A DNA stretch of 64,000 nucleotides from the NCBI GenBank assembly GCA_903835005.1, contig CAILLK010000028.1, positions 1 to 64,000 of the forward strand, written 5' to 3'. Each line of letters starts with the position of its first letter. The stretch's first letter is position 1. Of this stretch, positions 8,253-15,891 are shown piece after piece. The stretch is from an uncultured Bacteroidota bacterium (GTDB lineage Bacteria; Bacteroidota; Bacteroidia; Chitinophagales; Chitinophagaceae). The notes under the pieces were generated by a model. That model had not been told where the DNA came from and searched no databases. It saw only the letters and a list, made by a program, of their open reading frames with translations. Made by a program: the position numbers and the translations under genes.

Positions 8253-9458
8253 TTATATTGTTTTCATGAATTCAGTAACACTCTCCATTACATGGTTTAT
8301 CTGTGCATCACTTAGTCCGTGATGACAGGCCATGAGCATTCCGCCGCGCATCACTTTATCCGATTCCGGATAACCACCTTTAGCTACCTTGCTTGGCAGA
8401 TGCTTAAAGCCAGGCTGGCGCAGTATATTGCCGGTAAATACTGTACGGGTCATAATGTTCCTCTTTTCAAGGAAAATCTGCATATCCCGGCGGATGAATG
8501 GTGCAGTTTCCCGAAGGGTAGTGGCAAAAGCCAGCCAGCCCGTGCGCGAATTAGGCAATTGATTTGGTAATATAAAAAACTCCTCATATTGCTCAAAGAA
8601 TTTCCTCATGCGGGTATAATTCTCAGTGCGGATATCCAGGTTTTTGCCCAGCTTATCCAGTTGCACCAGCCCGAAAGCTGCGCCCATTTCCGAAGGCTCA
8701 ATATTATATCCTGGCTCCTCAAACACGAATTTCGCATCATATGGTATGCCATCTACTTCTACATTAAAGCGGTTTTCAATCTTTTCACTTTCCACAAATA
8801 GTGATGAACTTCTGCCCCAGCTTCTCAGCAGGCGGCCACGGTTGTAAAATGCATCTGTATTCACACACAGCATACCGCCATTACCACCACAGTTAATGAT
8901 ATGCGATCCGTAAAAGCTGGTTGTACTCATATCGGTAAAGCGCCCGCTCGATGCGCCGTCAATCTCCGCACCTAAAGTATCGGCGCTATCTTCCAGCACA
9001 AACAGGTTATGCCTGTCGGCAATTTCCCGTAGTTGTTTCCAGTCGGGCAGGTTCCCTATCAGGTTGGGTATCACCATCGCCTTGGTTTTGGGGGTAATCA
9101 TCTCCTCCACTTTACTGGCATCGGTGTTGTAAGTACCTGGTTCCACATCCACAAATGCTGGTATCCAACCCTTTTTCACGAGCGGAGCTACAGTAGTAGA
9201 GAAAGTCAGAGCAGGTGTAATAATTTCAGAGCCAGCCTCATAATTCATCAGGTCGGCAGCCAGGTACAGGGCCGATGAACCACTGTTCACCATAATACCC
9301 GATTTCTTGTTATAAAGTGCAGCTACACGCTCTTCCATTTCGCGTACATGCTTGCCCATCTGGGTAGAGGTGCGTAATACATTAACCACGGCGGCTATTT
9401 CTTCTTCGCCATGAACTGTTCTGCCATAAGGCACATGGATATAATCTGTTTGTACCAT
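8253..9458 (-). CDS. DegT/DnrJ/EryC1/StrS-family PLP enzyme, sugar 3-dehydratase (ColD/E1)-like
   Basis: Fold-type I PLP enzyme of the sugar aminotransferase family, 401 residues. The cofactor-nitrogen Asp is in LEDSAD (D157). The position that normally holds the Schiff-base Lys reads SFYGSHIINC, with His186 in place of Lys. That replacement is the hallmark of the 3-dehydratases ColD (GDP-4-keto-6-deoxymannose) and RfbH/E1, which remove a hydroxyl instead of transferring an amino group. Other stretches resemble ColD in spacing, such as EPGYNIEPSEMGAAFG and the earlier IPNLIGNLPDW. The Cys set of an E1 [2Fe-2S] centre was not evident, which favours ColD-type chemistry. No sugar-nucleotide genes flank it. 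The general family is secure and the dehydratase role is inferred. Confidence 0.82.
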   Translation of the reverse strand: MVQTDYIHVPYGRTVHGEEEIAAVVNVLRTSTQMGKHVREMEERVAALYNKKSGIMVNSGSSALYLAADLMNYEAGSEIITPALTFSTTVAPLVKKGWIPAFVDVEPGTYNTDASKVEEMITPKTKAMVIPNLIGNLPDWKQLREIADRHNLFVLEDSADTLGAEIDGASSGRFTDMSTTSFYGSHIINCGGNGGMLCVNTDAFYNRGRLLRSWGRSSSLFVESEKIENRFNVEVDGIPYDAKFVFEEPGYNIEPSEMGAAFGLVQLDKLGKNLDIRTENYTRMRKFFEQYEEFFILPNQLPNSRTGWLAFATTLRETAPFIRRDMQIFLEKRNIMTRTVFTGNILRQPGFKHLPSKVAKGGYPESDKVMRGGMLMACHHGLSDAQINHVMESVTEFMKTI

Positions 9459-9475
9459 TTATAAAGATTAGGCAG

Positions 9476-9483
9476 CAAATTTA
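9476..9483 (-). promoter_or_regulatory. Promoter -7 element for the DegT-family operon
   Basis: Minus-strand TAAATTTG, 17 bases before the ATG, implying a very short leader. Confidence 0.5.
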
Positions 9484-9787
9484 AGGGTTATGCTCCAATT
9501 AATTACGTTAATTAAGGTTATTGAGAATAAATGTTGTTTGTGGTTTTAATGGGGGACGACAAAGCATTTATGATATTATTCAGGAAGAGATATTCCACTT
9601 TTCTGCTTTAACTTTTTATTGAATAACGAAATATCACATTCAGACATATAGAATTCCTTGTGTCATTCAGAATTAAATGACTATAGCCATATCAATCGTT
9701 AAATTTTTAAATAGTTATATTAGACTTATAAAATAATCTGTTACAAAAATGTTTTGAATTATATTAGATCACAAAATGCTCAACACC
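9484..9787. other. Divergent intergenic region
   Basis: About 300 AT-rich bases between two divergent genes. The DegT-operon promoter is at its left edge. No gene, repeat or clear promoter for the right-hand gene was seen. Confidence 0.4.
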
Positions 9788-10210
9788 ATGGATTTTTCAG
9801 AACTCGTTAAGGAGAAAACTAATGAAGAACTGATGATTATTTTCACAGACTATCATAGTTACCAACCTGAAATGGTTGCAGCAGTAACAGAGGAATTGCA
9901 AGCCAGAAATGTTGACCTGACGCAACTTCTGGCTCAAAGAAGTGAGCTTGAACTAGAGGATGAAGAACAAATGGCTAAAGGAAGAAAAGGGAATATGCTA
10001 TATCTTATTTTTTGTTTTATAGCCAGCTTGCTGGGCGGTTTTGCGGGTGTTATAGGTGGGTACATTTATGCTTATTCTAAAACCCGCAGCAAAGCAGGAC
10101 AAAAATATTATGTATATAATAAGCAAACAAGGCAATATGGAACGCTAATTTTCTGGATTGGCATATCCGTATTTGTACTGGCTTTATTTTCGTGGCTGAA
10201 GCAATACTAG
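9788..10210 (+). CDS. Small membrane protein with helical N-terminal domain, unknown function
   Basis: A 140-residue protein if started at the second ATG (9788); an ATG at 9776 would add MLNT. The N-terminal segment (ELVKEKTNEELMIIF, then YQPEMVAAVTEELQARN) is an acidic helical module seen ahead of membrane segments in Bacteroidota proteins. Two membrane helices follow (about residues 70-96 and 121-140), separated by a Lys/Tyr/Gln-rich loop. Nothing identifies a function. It is upstream of serA on the same strand but separated by nearly 200 bases with a separate promoter. Confidence 0.65.
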   Translation: MDFSELVKEKTNEELMIIFTDYHSYQPEMVAAVTEELQARNVDLTQLLAQRSELELEDEEQMAKGRKGNMLYLIFCFIASLLGGFAGVIGGYIYAYSKTRSKAGQKYYVYNKQTRQYGTLIFWIGISVFVLALFSWLKQY

Positions 10211-10320
10211 ACATTAAAAAATTCTGGCAGTAAAAAAGTTTCACCAGCCACTCAGGTTTTATGAGGAAAGCACATTAGCGATTGAGGAAGTTATTTTATG
10301 CTTACTAAGTTTACAACAGA

Positions 10321-10328
10321 TATATTTG
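10321..10328 (+). promoter_or_regulatory. Promoter -7 element for serA
   Basis: TATATTTG, 77 bases before the serA TTG start; the long leader is unlike most others in the window. Confidence 0.4.
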
Positions 10329-10405
10329 CATTAGATTATTCGCAGAAACTACGCAGTTTTTTAAGTGCTAATTGATTTGCCTGCTTTAAAATAATCTCAA
10401 CTCTA

Positions 10406-11635
10406 TTGAGCAGGACAAGTTATCCGAAAAATAAAATCAACATCCTGCTTCTTGAAAATATCAATCCGGGAGCGATACAGGTATTTAAGGAGCATGGATA
10501 TGAACGTATAACTGCCCTGAAAGGTGCATTGACGGAGGATGAATTACTGAACTGCGTCGGAAATATACATATACTCGGTATCCGCTCAAAAACACAGATA
10601 ACAGCCAAAGTAATTGAGGCATCCGAAAAGCTGCTTGGATTGGGTTGCTTTTGCATAGGCACAAACCAGGTAAACCTTACTGCTGCAATGCGTAAGGGAG
10701 TTGCCGTGTTCAATTCGCCCTATTCCAATACCCGTTCAGTAGCCGAGCTGGTGATAGGTGCAGCAATTATGCTGATAAGAAGTATTCCCGAAAAAAACAG
10801 GCTGGCTCATGAAGGCATCTGGATGAAGGAAGCCAGCAACAGCCACGAACTAAGGGGAAAAACGCTAGGTATTATTGGTTATGGCAATATTGGCAGCCAG
10901 GTGAGTGTAATGGCGGAGAGTCTGGGGATGAAGGTTGTGTATTACGATACACAGAAGAAACTGCCGCTGGGCAATGCTGTTGTGGTGGCTCACCTGACTG
11001 AATTGCTGCAATGTGCCGATATTGTCACCATTCATACACCAGGAATAGCCTCTACCCATAATCTGATCAGCAGGAAGCGTATATCTGAATTCAAGAAGGG
11101 GGCAATACTAATTAATTATGCCCGCGGAGAGGTGGTGGATCTTAATGCATTAAAAACCGCCCTTGAAAAAGGAAATTTGTCGGGTGCGGCAATTGATGTT
11201 TATCCTGATGAGCCGGCAGCCAATGGCGATCCTTTCGATTGCCCGTTACGGCACCTGCCCAATGTGCTGCTTACGCCCCACATAGGTGGCAGTACTGAAG
11301 AGGCGCAGGTGAATATTGGGCTAGATGTAAGCACCAGATTGATTCAGTTTGCCGAAACGGGTATTACCAGCGGCTCTTTATCTATACCCGAATTAAATCC
11401 GCCTGTGCAGGAAAACACACACCGGATACTGCATATACATAAAAACGTTCCGGGGGTACTGGCTGAGATCAATGCAGCGCTTTCAGGGCACGGTATAAAC
11501 ATATTAGGTCAGTATCTTAAAACTAATCAGGATGTAGGGTATGCCGTACTGGATATTGGCGCTGAAGTATCTAAGGATGCCGCTGAACTGCTTCGGCATG
11601 TGAAAGAGACGATAAAGGTGCGGGTGGTTTATTGA
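10406..11635 (+). CDS. serA: D-3-phosphoglycerate dehydrogenase
   Basis: NAD-dependent enzyme that oxidises 3-phosphoglycerate, the first committed step of serine synthesis. The substrate-binding domain flanks a Rossmann core with GYGNIGSQ near residues 156-163. The conserved Arg is in YARGEVVD and the catalytic His in LTPHIGGSTEEAQ. A C-terminal ACT domain (RILHIHKNVPGVLAEINAAL, last 75 residues or so) gives the usual serine feedback site. The 409-residue length and domain order match the E. coli-type enzyme. The start chosen is TTG, because no ATG lies between it and the conserved region. A G/T-rich repeat abuts the stop codon. Confidence 0.93.
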   Translation: MSRTSYPKNKINILLLENINPGAIQVFKEHGYERITALKGALTEDELLNCVGNIHILGIRSKTQITAKVIEASEKLLGLGCFCIGTNQVNLTAAMRKGVAVFNSPYSNTRSVAELVIGAAIMLIRSIPEKNRLAHEGIWMKEASNSHELRGKTLGIIGYGNIGSQVSVMAESLGMKVVYYDTQKKLPLGNAVVVAHLTELLQCADIVTIHTPGIASTHNLISRKRISEFKKGAILINYARGEVVDLNALKTALEKGNLSGAAIDVYPDEPAANGDPFDCPLRHLPNVLLTPHIGGSTEEAQVNIGLDVSTRLIQFAETGITSGSLSIPELNPPVQENTHRILHIHKNVPGVLAEINAALSGHGINILGQYLKTNQDVGYAVLDIGAEVSKDAAELLRHVKETIKVRVVY

Positions 11636-11676
11636 GAATTTGGGATTTTGGAATTTGGGATTTTGGGATTTTGGAA
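11636..11676 (+). repeat. G/T-rich short repeat directly after serA
   Basis: Tandem-like units of GGGATTTTGGAATTT type begin at the first base after the serA stop. The same sequence family, on the same strand, recurs at 15951-16035, where it overlaps the 3' end of another gene. Confidence 0.6.
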
Positions 11677-11748
11677 AATATCCCATACCAACTCTTACAT
11701 CTCCTTGCTGCTCTAATGAAAAGACGGTTAATTATTTCGAATTTTACC

Positions 11749-12000
11749 TTATGCAGCCTTATCATTTTTTACTGATTCCAGGCGTTTCCTTTTCCTTGCA
11801 GCAGAGCGTTTCTTTTTCTCTGCATCCTGGCGTTTCATAATTCTTATTTCCATACGGGTGCAGCTATCAATATAATCCTGCACATCTTTATAAAAGCCTT
11901 GTTCTACCATCCATTTGGCTTCGCTCAACTCTTCAGGAGTTACAATCTCATACCGGTAATCGGCGTATTTGTCGGTTTTTTCAATTTTCTTTGTAACCAT
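11749..12000 (-). CDS. Small basic protein, second gene of a toxin-antitoxin-like pair
   Basis: An 83-residue protein with no recognised family. The first half is acidic and helical (YEIVTPEELSEAKWMVEQGF). The second half is strikingly basic, ending in Lys/Arg-rich repeats (KKKRSAARKRKRLESV), which could bind nucleic acid. Its start overlaps the upstream small gene by 20 bases in another frame. It also has its own TAAATTTG element 24 bases upstream, inside the neighbour. Size, overlap and extra promoter all resemble the antitoxin half of a toxin-first module such as HigBA. This is inference, and no DNA-binding fold is evident. Confidence 0.6.
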   Translation of the reverse strand: MVTKKIEKTDKYADYRYEIVTPEELSEAKWMVEQGFYKDVQDYIDSCTRMEIRIMKRQDAEKKKRSAARKRKRLESVKNDKAA

Positions 12001-12271
12001 AACGATAACATGTTATCACTATTGCAAATTTAGTGGTTAATAAGAATACAACCTTATATTTTATTCCATTTATTATATTATATGCGAACCATCGGCTTCC
12101 ATTATCCTGTTCAAAATAAGTACACGTTTTCAGTAGCTTTGAGATTTGCAGAAATTTGAGGTCATGGTTTTCATTTCTATTTATGTAATTATTTAATATG
12201 TGATCGCAATAAAGCGAAATCCATTTAATTTCTACGGTGCGGTTACGAATTTTAATTTTTGCATTTTCCAT
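11981..12271 (-). CDS. RelE/DUF4258-like small protein, possible toxin
   Basis: A 96-residue basic protein started at the ATG at 12271. A longer version beginning at 12298 is unlikely because a promoter element covers 12296-12303. The C-terminal half runs as two beta strands (KYKVVFLLTTKFAIVITCYR). This recalls the last strands of the RelE/ParE and DUF4258 folds, where a hydrophobic pair of strands ends in a basic residue. The N-terminal part (KIRNRTVEIKWI then helices) is compatible. No catalytic set could be fixed. It overlaps the following gene by 20 bases. A toxin role is a guess from size, fold pattern and arrangement. Confidence 0.55.
   Translation of the reverse strand: MENAKIKIRNRTVEIKWISLYCDHILNNYINRNENHDLKFLQISKLLKTCTYFEQDNGSRWFAYNIINGIKYKVVFLLTTKFAIVITCYRYGYKEN
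12025..12032 (-). promoter_or_regulatory. Internal promoter -7 element for the 11749-12000 gene
   Basis: Minus-strand TAAATTTG inside the upstream gene, 24 bases before the ATG of the second gene. A perfect palindrome GATAACATGTTATC (12004-12017) lies between the two, where an operator would sit, although it is also coding sequence. Confidence 0.4.
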
Positions 12272-12295
12272 TGATACTGATCGTTTGCAGCAAAA

Positions 12296-12303
12296 CAAAT
12301 ATA
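12296..12303 (-). promoter_or_regulatory. Promoter -7 element for the small-gene pair
   Basis: Minus-strand TATATTTG, 24 bases before the ATG at 12271; it decides the start of that gene. Confidence 0.5.
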
Positions 12304-12499
12304 TGATTCAAAATTTGAAATATTATCAATTAGAAAGCCAATCTCACAAATGAATCAGGGCGTTTATAGATTTTAGATAGACTGATTCAAAAAAAAAATT
12401 GCTTATTGATGTCGTTCTTTAAATCAACACCAATACAGTACTGTCTTCAGCCTGGATCGTAAAAGCATTATTTGAATTGTAAGCCACTTTGTAAAAGCC

Positions 12500-13114
12500 T
12501 TATTTCCCCTTCTTCCTGCTGTTTATTTCATCTCGTATATTGATGGCGCGCACATAGTCTTCCTGTTCCAGTACTTTTTGCAGCAGGGCATTCAGCTCAT
12601 CAAGGCTCATATTTTTGATGTCCTTGTCTATATTGCCTTTACCGCTTACAGGTACTTTGCCGGGCTTGGGGCCTGCGGTGGGTTCTACGGTTGTTGCTTC
12701 GGGCTGCTCAAGATAAAGGCCGGCAGTTTCAAGTATGTTTTCGTAAGTATAAATTTTGCAGGTAAACCTCACGGCCATTGCCAGTGCATCGGATGTGCGG
12801 GAGTCAATTTCTATAGTTTCGCCATTGTGATGGCAGATAAGCTTGGAGAAGAATATACCTTCCTCCAGTTTGTATATAAGCACTTCAGATAGCTCAATAC
12901 CAAAAGTGGTCATAAAGTTGGCAAACAGATCATGAGTGAGGGGGCGGCTGGGCTGCATGCGCTCCAGGGCTACAGCAATAGCCTGAGCTTCAAATCCACC
13001 AATAACTATGGGCAGCCTGCGCAGACCGTCTACTTCTCCCAGCACCACTGCATACGAATGTGTTTGTGTGATACTATGCGATAAAGCAACGATCTCTAGT
13101 TCTATTTTATTCAT
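12500..13114 (-). CDS. Bifunctional nuclease-domain (DUF151) protein with C-terminal UVR motif
   Basis: A 204-residue cytoplasmic protein. Residues 1-135 are a BFN/DUF151 domain, shown by LPIVIGGFEAQAIAVALE near 35-52 and the segment IEIDSRTSDALAMAVRF near 100-116. A Pro/Glu/Gly-rich linker follows. The end (SLDELNALLQKVLEQEDYVR) is a UVR (UvrB/C interaction-type) helix pair. This domain order is a common Bacteroidota arrangement. Members of the family have been linked to nuclease activity and stress responses, but the exact role is not established. A promoter element lies 46 bases upstream. Confidence 0.85.
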   Translation of the reverse strand: MNKIELEIVALSHSITQTHSYAVVLGEVDGLRRLPIVIGGFEAQAIAVALERMQPSRPLTHDLFANFMTTFGIELSEVLIYKLEEGIFFSKLICHHNGETIEIDSRTSDALAMAVRFTCKIYTYENILETAGLYLEQPEATTVEPTAGPKPGKVPVSGKGNIDKDIKNMSLDELNALLQKVLEQEDYVRAINIRDEINSRKKGK

Positions 13115-13160
13115 TTTCTTTTAGTACTAAGTCTTTAGTCGAAAGTATTTAGTCTTCTTT

Positions 13161-13168
13161 CAAAAGTA
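13161..13168 (-). promoter_or_regulatory. Promoter -7 element for the DUF151 gene
   Basis: Minus-strand TACTTTTG, 46 bases before the ATG. Confidence 0.45.
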
Positions 13169-13301
13169 ATTTCCTGAGGAAAAATGCTAAATATCAGCTG
13201 TTTAATTACCGTGTGAAGGTAATGAATTTTATAAAATTATCTTATGCCGCAAATCAGTTGGCTGTATGCGCTAATTTTCAATCTCTTAGAATCAATTATT
13301 T

Positions 13302-13336
13302 AAAGTGTTCCACACCTCAGAGGTGTAGAACACTTT
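13302..13336 (-). terminator. Long hairpin after the topoisomerase gene
   Basis: A 16-bp stem with one mismatch (AAAGTGTTCCACACCT pairing with AGGTGTAGAACACTTT) closes on a 3-base loop. It lies 6 bases beyond the parC-like stop codon. The stem is longer than a usual terminator and the T-tail is poor. It may therefore be a dispersed palindromic repeat that also serves to end or protect the transcript. Confidence 0.5.
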
Positions 13337-13341
13337 ATATC

Positions 13342-15855
13342 CTAAAACAGTTTCAGCTCACTTTCATCCTCCCCGTCTACCGGTTTTGGCACCAGCGAAA
13401 TCTCTTTCAGATCCTCACCTGCCAGGTAGCTGCCTATTGTTTTCCAGCCGGTTACATCCACCGTTTCGTGCAGCGGTATTATCTCTTCCTTCATTTCGGT
13501 TTTCTTTTTTCCGGTGCGCACTATAACCACCGGCTCCTGCATGGTAGTTACCAGCTCCAGGTAATTGCCATCTTCTTCTTTGATAAAAGCATATTTGCTT
13601 TTCAAAGTCATGCTCTCAATCAGGAACCGCTTTACATTGAAGTGTTTTGATTTTGCTTCAAAATAGATAGCAGTTACCACTTTATCGCGGTGAAACTTCT
13701 CAATAAGCATCACATTGTCATTATCATACCTGTTGGTGAGTTCAAAGTCGGTTAGTTCGTAAGTGCCGTCTTTATAAAATACAATGACGCGGTCTTTTTC
13801 ATCAAACCTGCCCAGGAGCATACCATTGCCATCTTTATTCAGCCGGCCTATGGTGTCATCATACCATATTTGCGGGGCGGAGAGGGTAGAGCGGCCTTTT
13901 TCTTTAAACCGTACGCTTTTTACCGGATACTTGGTTACCTGGTTGCCCTGAGCCCCCCGGCCTTTTATTTCCAGTTCTTCGAAGTAGTAATCGAATACTT
14001 TGCTGCGGGCCTTGCTGCCGGGTTGAAGGGTAATGGTTATAACCTCAGCTTCCCCGTTGGGATTTACAGAGAAGTAAAGGATTTTACTGCCAGGGTTGCC
14101 CTTAGTAATGTCGTATTCCTTATCGCGGGTTACCCCCGTTACGTTAAAGCGCTTGCCGTAGGTGATGCCCGACTTACCATCCATATACAACAGGTTGTAG
14201 GTGGTGCGCTCATCGTTTTTCTGATGCACTGCTACATGGGTAATGTCCTTGCCCACAAAGGTTTTATCGGAAACTTTGGACACCAGCATCTTCCCATCCT
14301 TACGGAACACAATTATATTGTCGAGGTCGGAACAATCGAATGCGAATTCATCTTTTTTGAGGCTGGTACCTATAAAGCCTTCCTTTTTATTGACGTATAA
14401 TTTGGTATTGGCTATGGCTACAATATTGGCGTTGATGTTTTCAAACGGCCTTATTTCTGTTTTGCGCTCGCGGCCTTTACCATATTTCTTCAGCAGGTTT
14501 TCGTAATAGCGGATGGCATAATCGTTGAGGTTTTCTATGTGATTTCTCACCTCAGCAATATCGGCCTCCACACCCCTGATGTGTTCATCGGCCTTGAATG
14601 CATCGTATTTTGAAATACGTTTGATCCGTATTTCAGTGAGCCTGGTTATATCCTCAATAGTTACCTCGCGGCGCAGCAGCCTTTTGTAGGGTTTCAGGCC
14701 ATCATCTATTGCTTTGAGCACGCCCTCCCAGGTGGTTTGTTCTTCAATATCGCGGTAAATGCGTTTCTCTATGAAGATCTTTTCAAGCGATGAGTAATGC
14801 CAGTCTTCATTCAGTTCGCCCAGCTTTATTTCCAGTTCGCGCAACAGGAGCATTTTGGTATGTTCTACCGAATGCCGGAGCATATCGCTGGCACCTACAA
14901 ATTTTGGCTTATCGCCTATAATAATACAGGCGTTGGGTGATATAGATATTTCACAGTCTGTAAACGCATATAGCGCATCAATGGTCTGATCGGTAGATAC
15001 ACCGGGGGCCAGTACCACTGTCAGTTCTACTTCCTTTGCTGTATTATCGGTAACGCTTTTTATTTTTATTTTGCCGTTTTCGTTGGCTTTGAGTATGCTT
15101 TCGGTGAGAGCAGTGGTGTTGATGCCATAAGGCACACTCCGTATGGCTACCGTTTTTTTGTCTACCTCTTCTATTTTTGCGCGCACCCTCACTTTTCCGC
15201 CCCTTGCGCCATCGTTGTAGTTGCTTACATCAATCATGCCGCCATACATAAAGTCGGGGAAGAGTTCAAACTTGCGGCCTTTCAGGTGTTTGATGGCGGC
15301 ATCTATCAGTTCGCAGAAGTTATGGGGCAATATTTTGGTGCTCAGGCCCACGGCAATGCCATCGGTGCCTTGTGCCAGCAAAAGCGGGAACTTCATAGGC
15401 AGCGTTACCGGCTCATTCTTGCGGCCATCGTAGCTCAGTTGCCATTCGGTTGTTTTGCCATTGAAGGCTACTTCCAATGCGAATTTGGAAAGACGGGCCT
15501 CAATATACCTTGCCGCAGCCGCAGGGTCGCCGGTGCGCACATCGCCCCAGTTACCCTGTGTGTCCATCAGCAGGTCTTTCTGTCCCAGGCCCACAAGGGC
15601 GTCGCCTATAGATGCATCGCCATGCGGGTGGTACTGCATACTCTGGCCTATAATATTGGCCACCTTATTGAAACGGCCATCATCCATTTCCTTCATGGCA
15701 TGGAGAATGCGCCGCTGAACAGGCTTAAGACCGTCTTCCATTGCAGGCACAGCCCGCTCAAGTATCACATAGCTGGCATAGTCCAGAAACCAGCTCTGGT
15801 ACATCTCATTAATCATTACCGCGTTCTGCCCGGCAAAATCATTCAGTTCATTCAT
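13342..15855 (-). CDS. parC: Type IIA topoisomerase subunit A (topoisomerase IV ParC / GyrA-like)
   Basis: Breaks and rejoins DNA as the A subunit of topoisomerase IV (or a second gyrase). The winged-helix breakage-reunion domain holds QSMQYHPHGDASIGDALVGL (71-90). The catalytic Tyr is Y117 in AAARYIEARLS. A coiled coil and the C-gate (about 330-470) precede a C-terminal beta-pinwheel-type region (about 490-800) whose GyrA-box is not evident. That absence favours ParC over GyrA. At 837 residues it is within the family range. No parE neighbour is present in the window. Promoter element 28 bases upstream. Confidence 0.93.
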   Translation of the reverse strand: MNELNDFAGQNAVMINEMYQSWFLDYASYVILERAVPAMEDGLKPVQRRILHAMKEMDDGRFNKVANIIGQSMQYHPHGDASIGDALVGLGQKDLLMDTQGNWGDVRTGDPAAAARYIEARLSKFALEVAFNGKTTEWQLSYDGRKNEPVTLPMKFPLLLAQGTDGIAVGLSTKILPHNFCELIDAAIKHLKGRKFELFPDFMYGGMIDVSNYNDGARGGKVRVRAKIEEVDKKTVAIRSVPYGINTTALTESILKANENGKIKIKSVTDNTAKEVELTVVLAPGVSTDQTIDALYAFTDCEISISPNACIIIGDKPKFVGASDMLRHSVEHTKMLLLRELEIKLGELNEDWHYSSLEKIFIEKRIYRDIEEQTTWEGVLKAIDDGLKPYKRLLRREVTIEDITRLTEIRIKRISKYDAFKADEHIRGVEADIAEVRNHIENLNDYAIRYYENLLKKYGKGRERKTEIRPFENINANIVAIANTKLYVNKKEGFIGTSLKKDEFAFDCSDLDNIIVFRKDGKMLVSKVSDKTFVGKDITHVAVHQKNDERTTYNLLYMDGKSGITYGKRFNVTGVTRDKEYDITKGNPGSKILYFSVNPNGEAEVITITLQPGSKARSKVFDYYFEELEIKGRGAQGNQVTKYPVKSVRFKEKGRSTLSAPQIWYDDTIGRLNKDGNGMLLGRFDEKDRVIVFYKDGTYELTDFELTNRYDNDNVMLIEKFHRDKVVTAIYFEAKSKHFNVKRFLIESMTLKSKYAFIKEEDGNYLELVTTMQEPVVIVRTGKKKTEMKEEIIPLHETVDVTGWKTIGSYLAGEDLKEISLVPKPVDGEDESELKLF

Positions 15856-15883
15856 TAAAGGCCCCGCAAAATTTTAAGTGATG

Positions 15884-15891
15884 CAAATTTA
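15884..15891 (-). promoter_or_regulatory. Promoter -7 element for parC
   Basis: Minus-strand TAAATTTG, 28 bases before the parC ATG; it overlaps the last codons of the next gene upstream. Confidence 0.5.
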
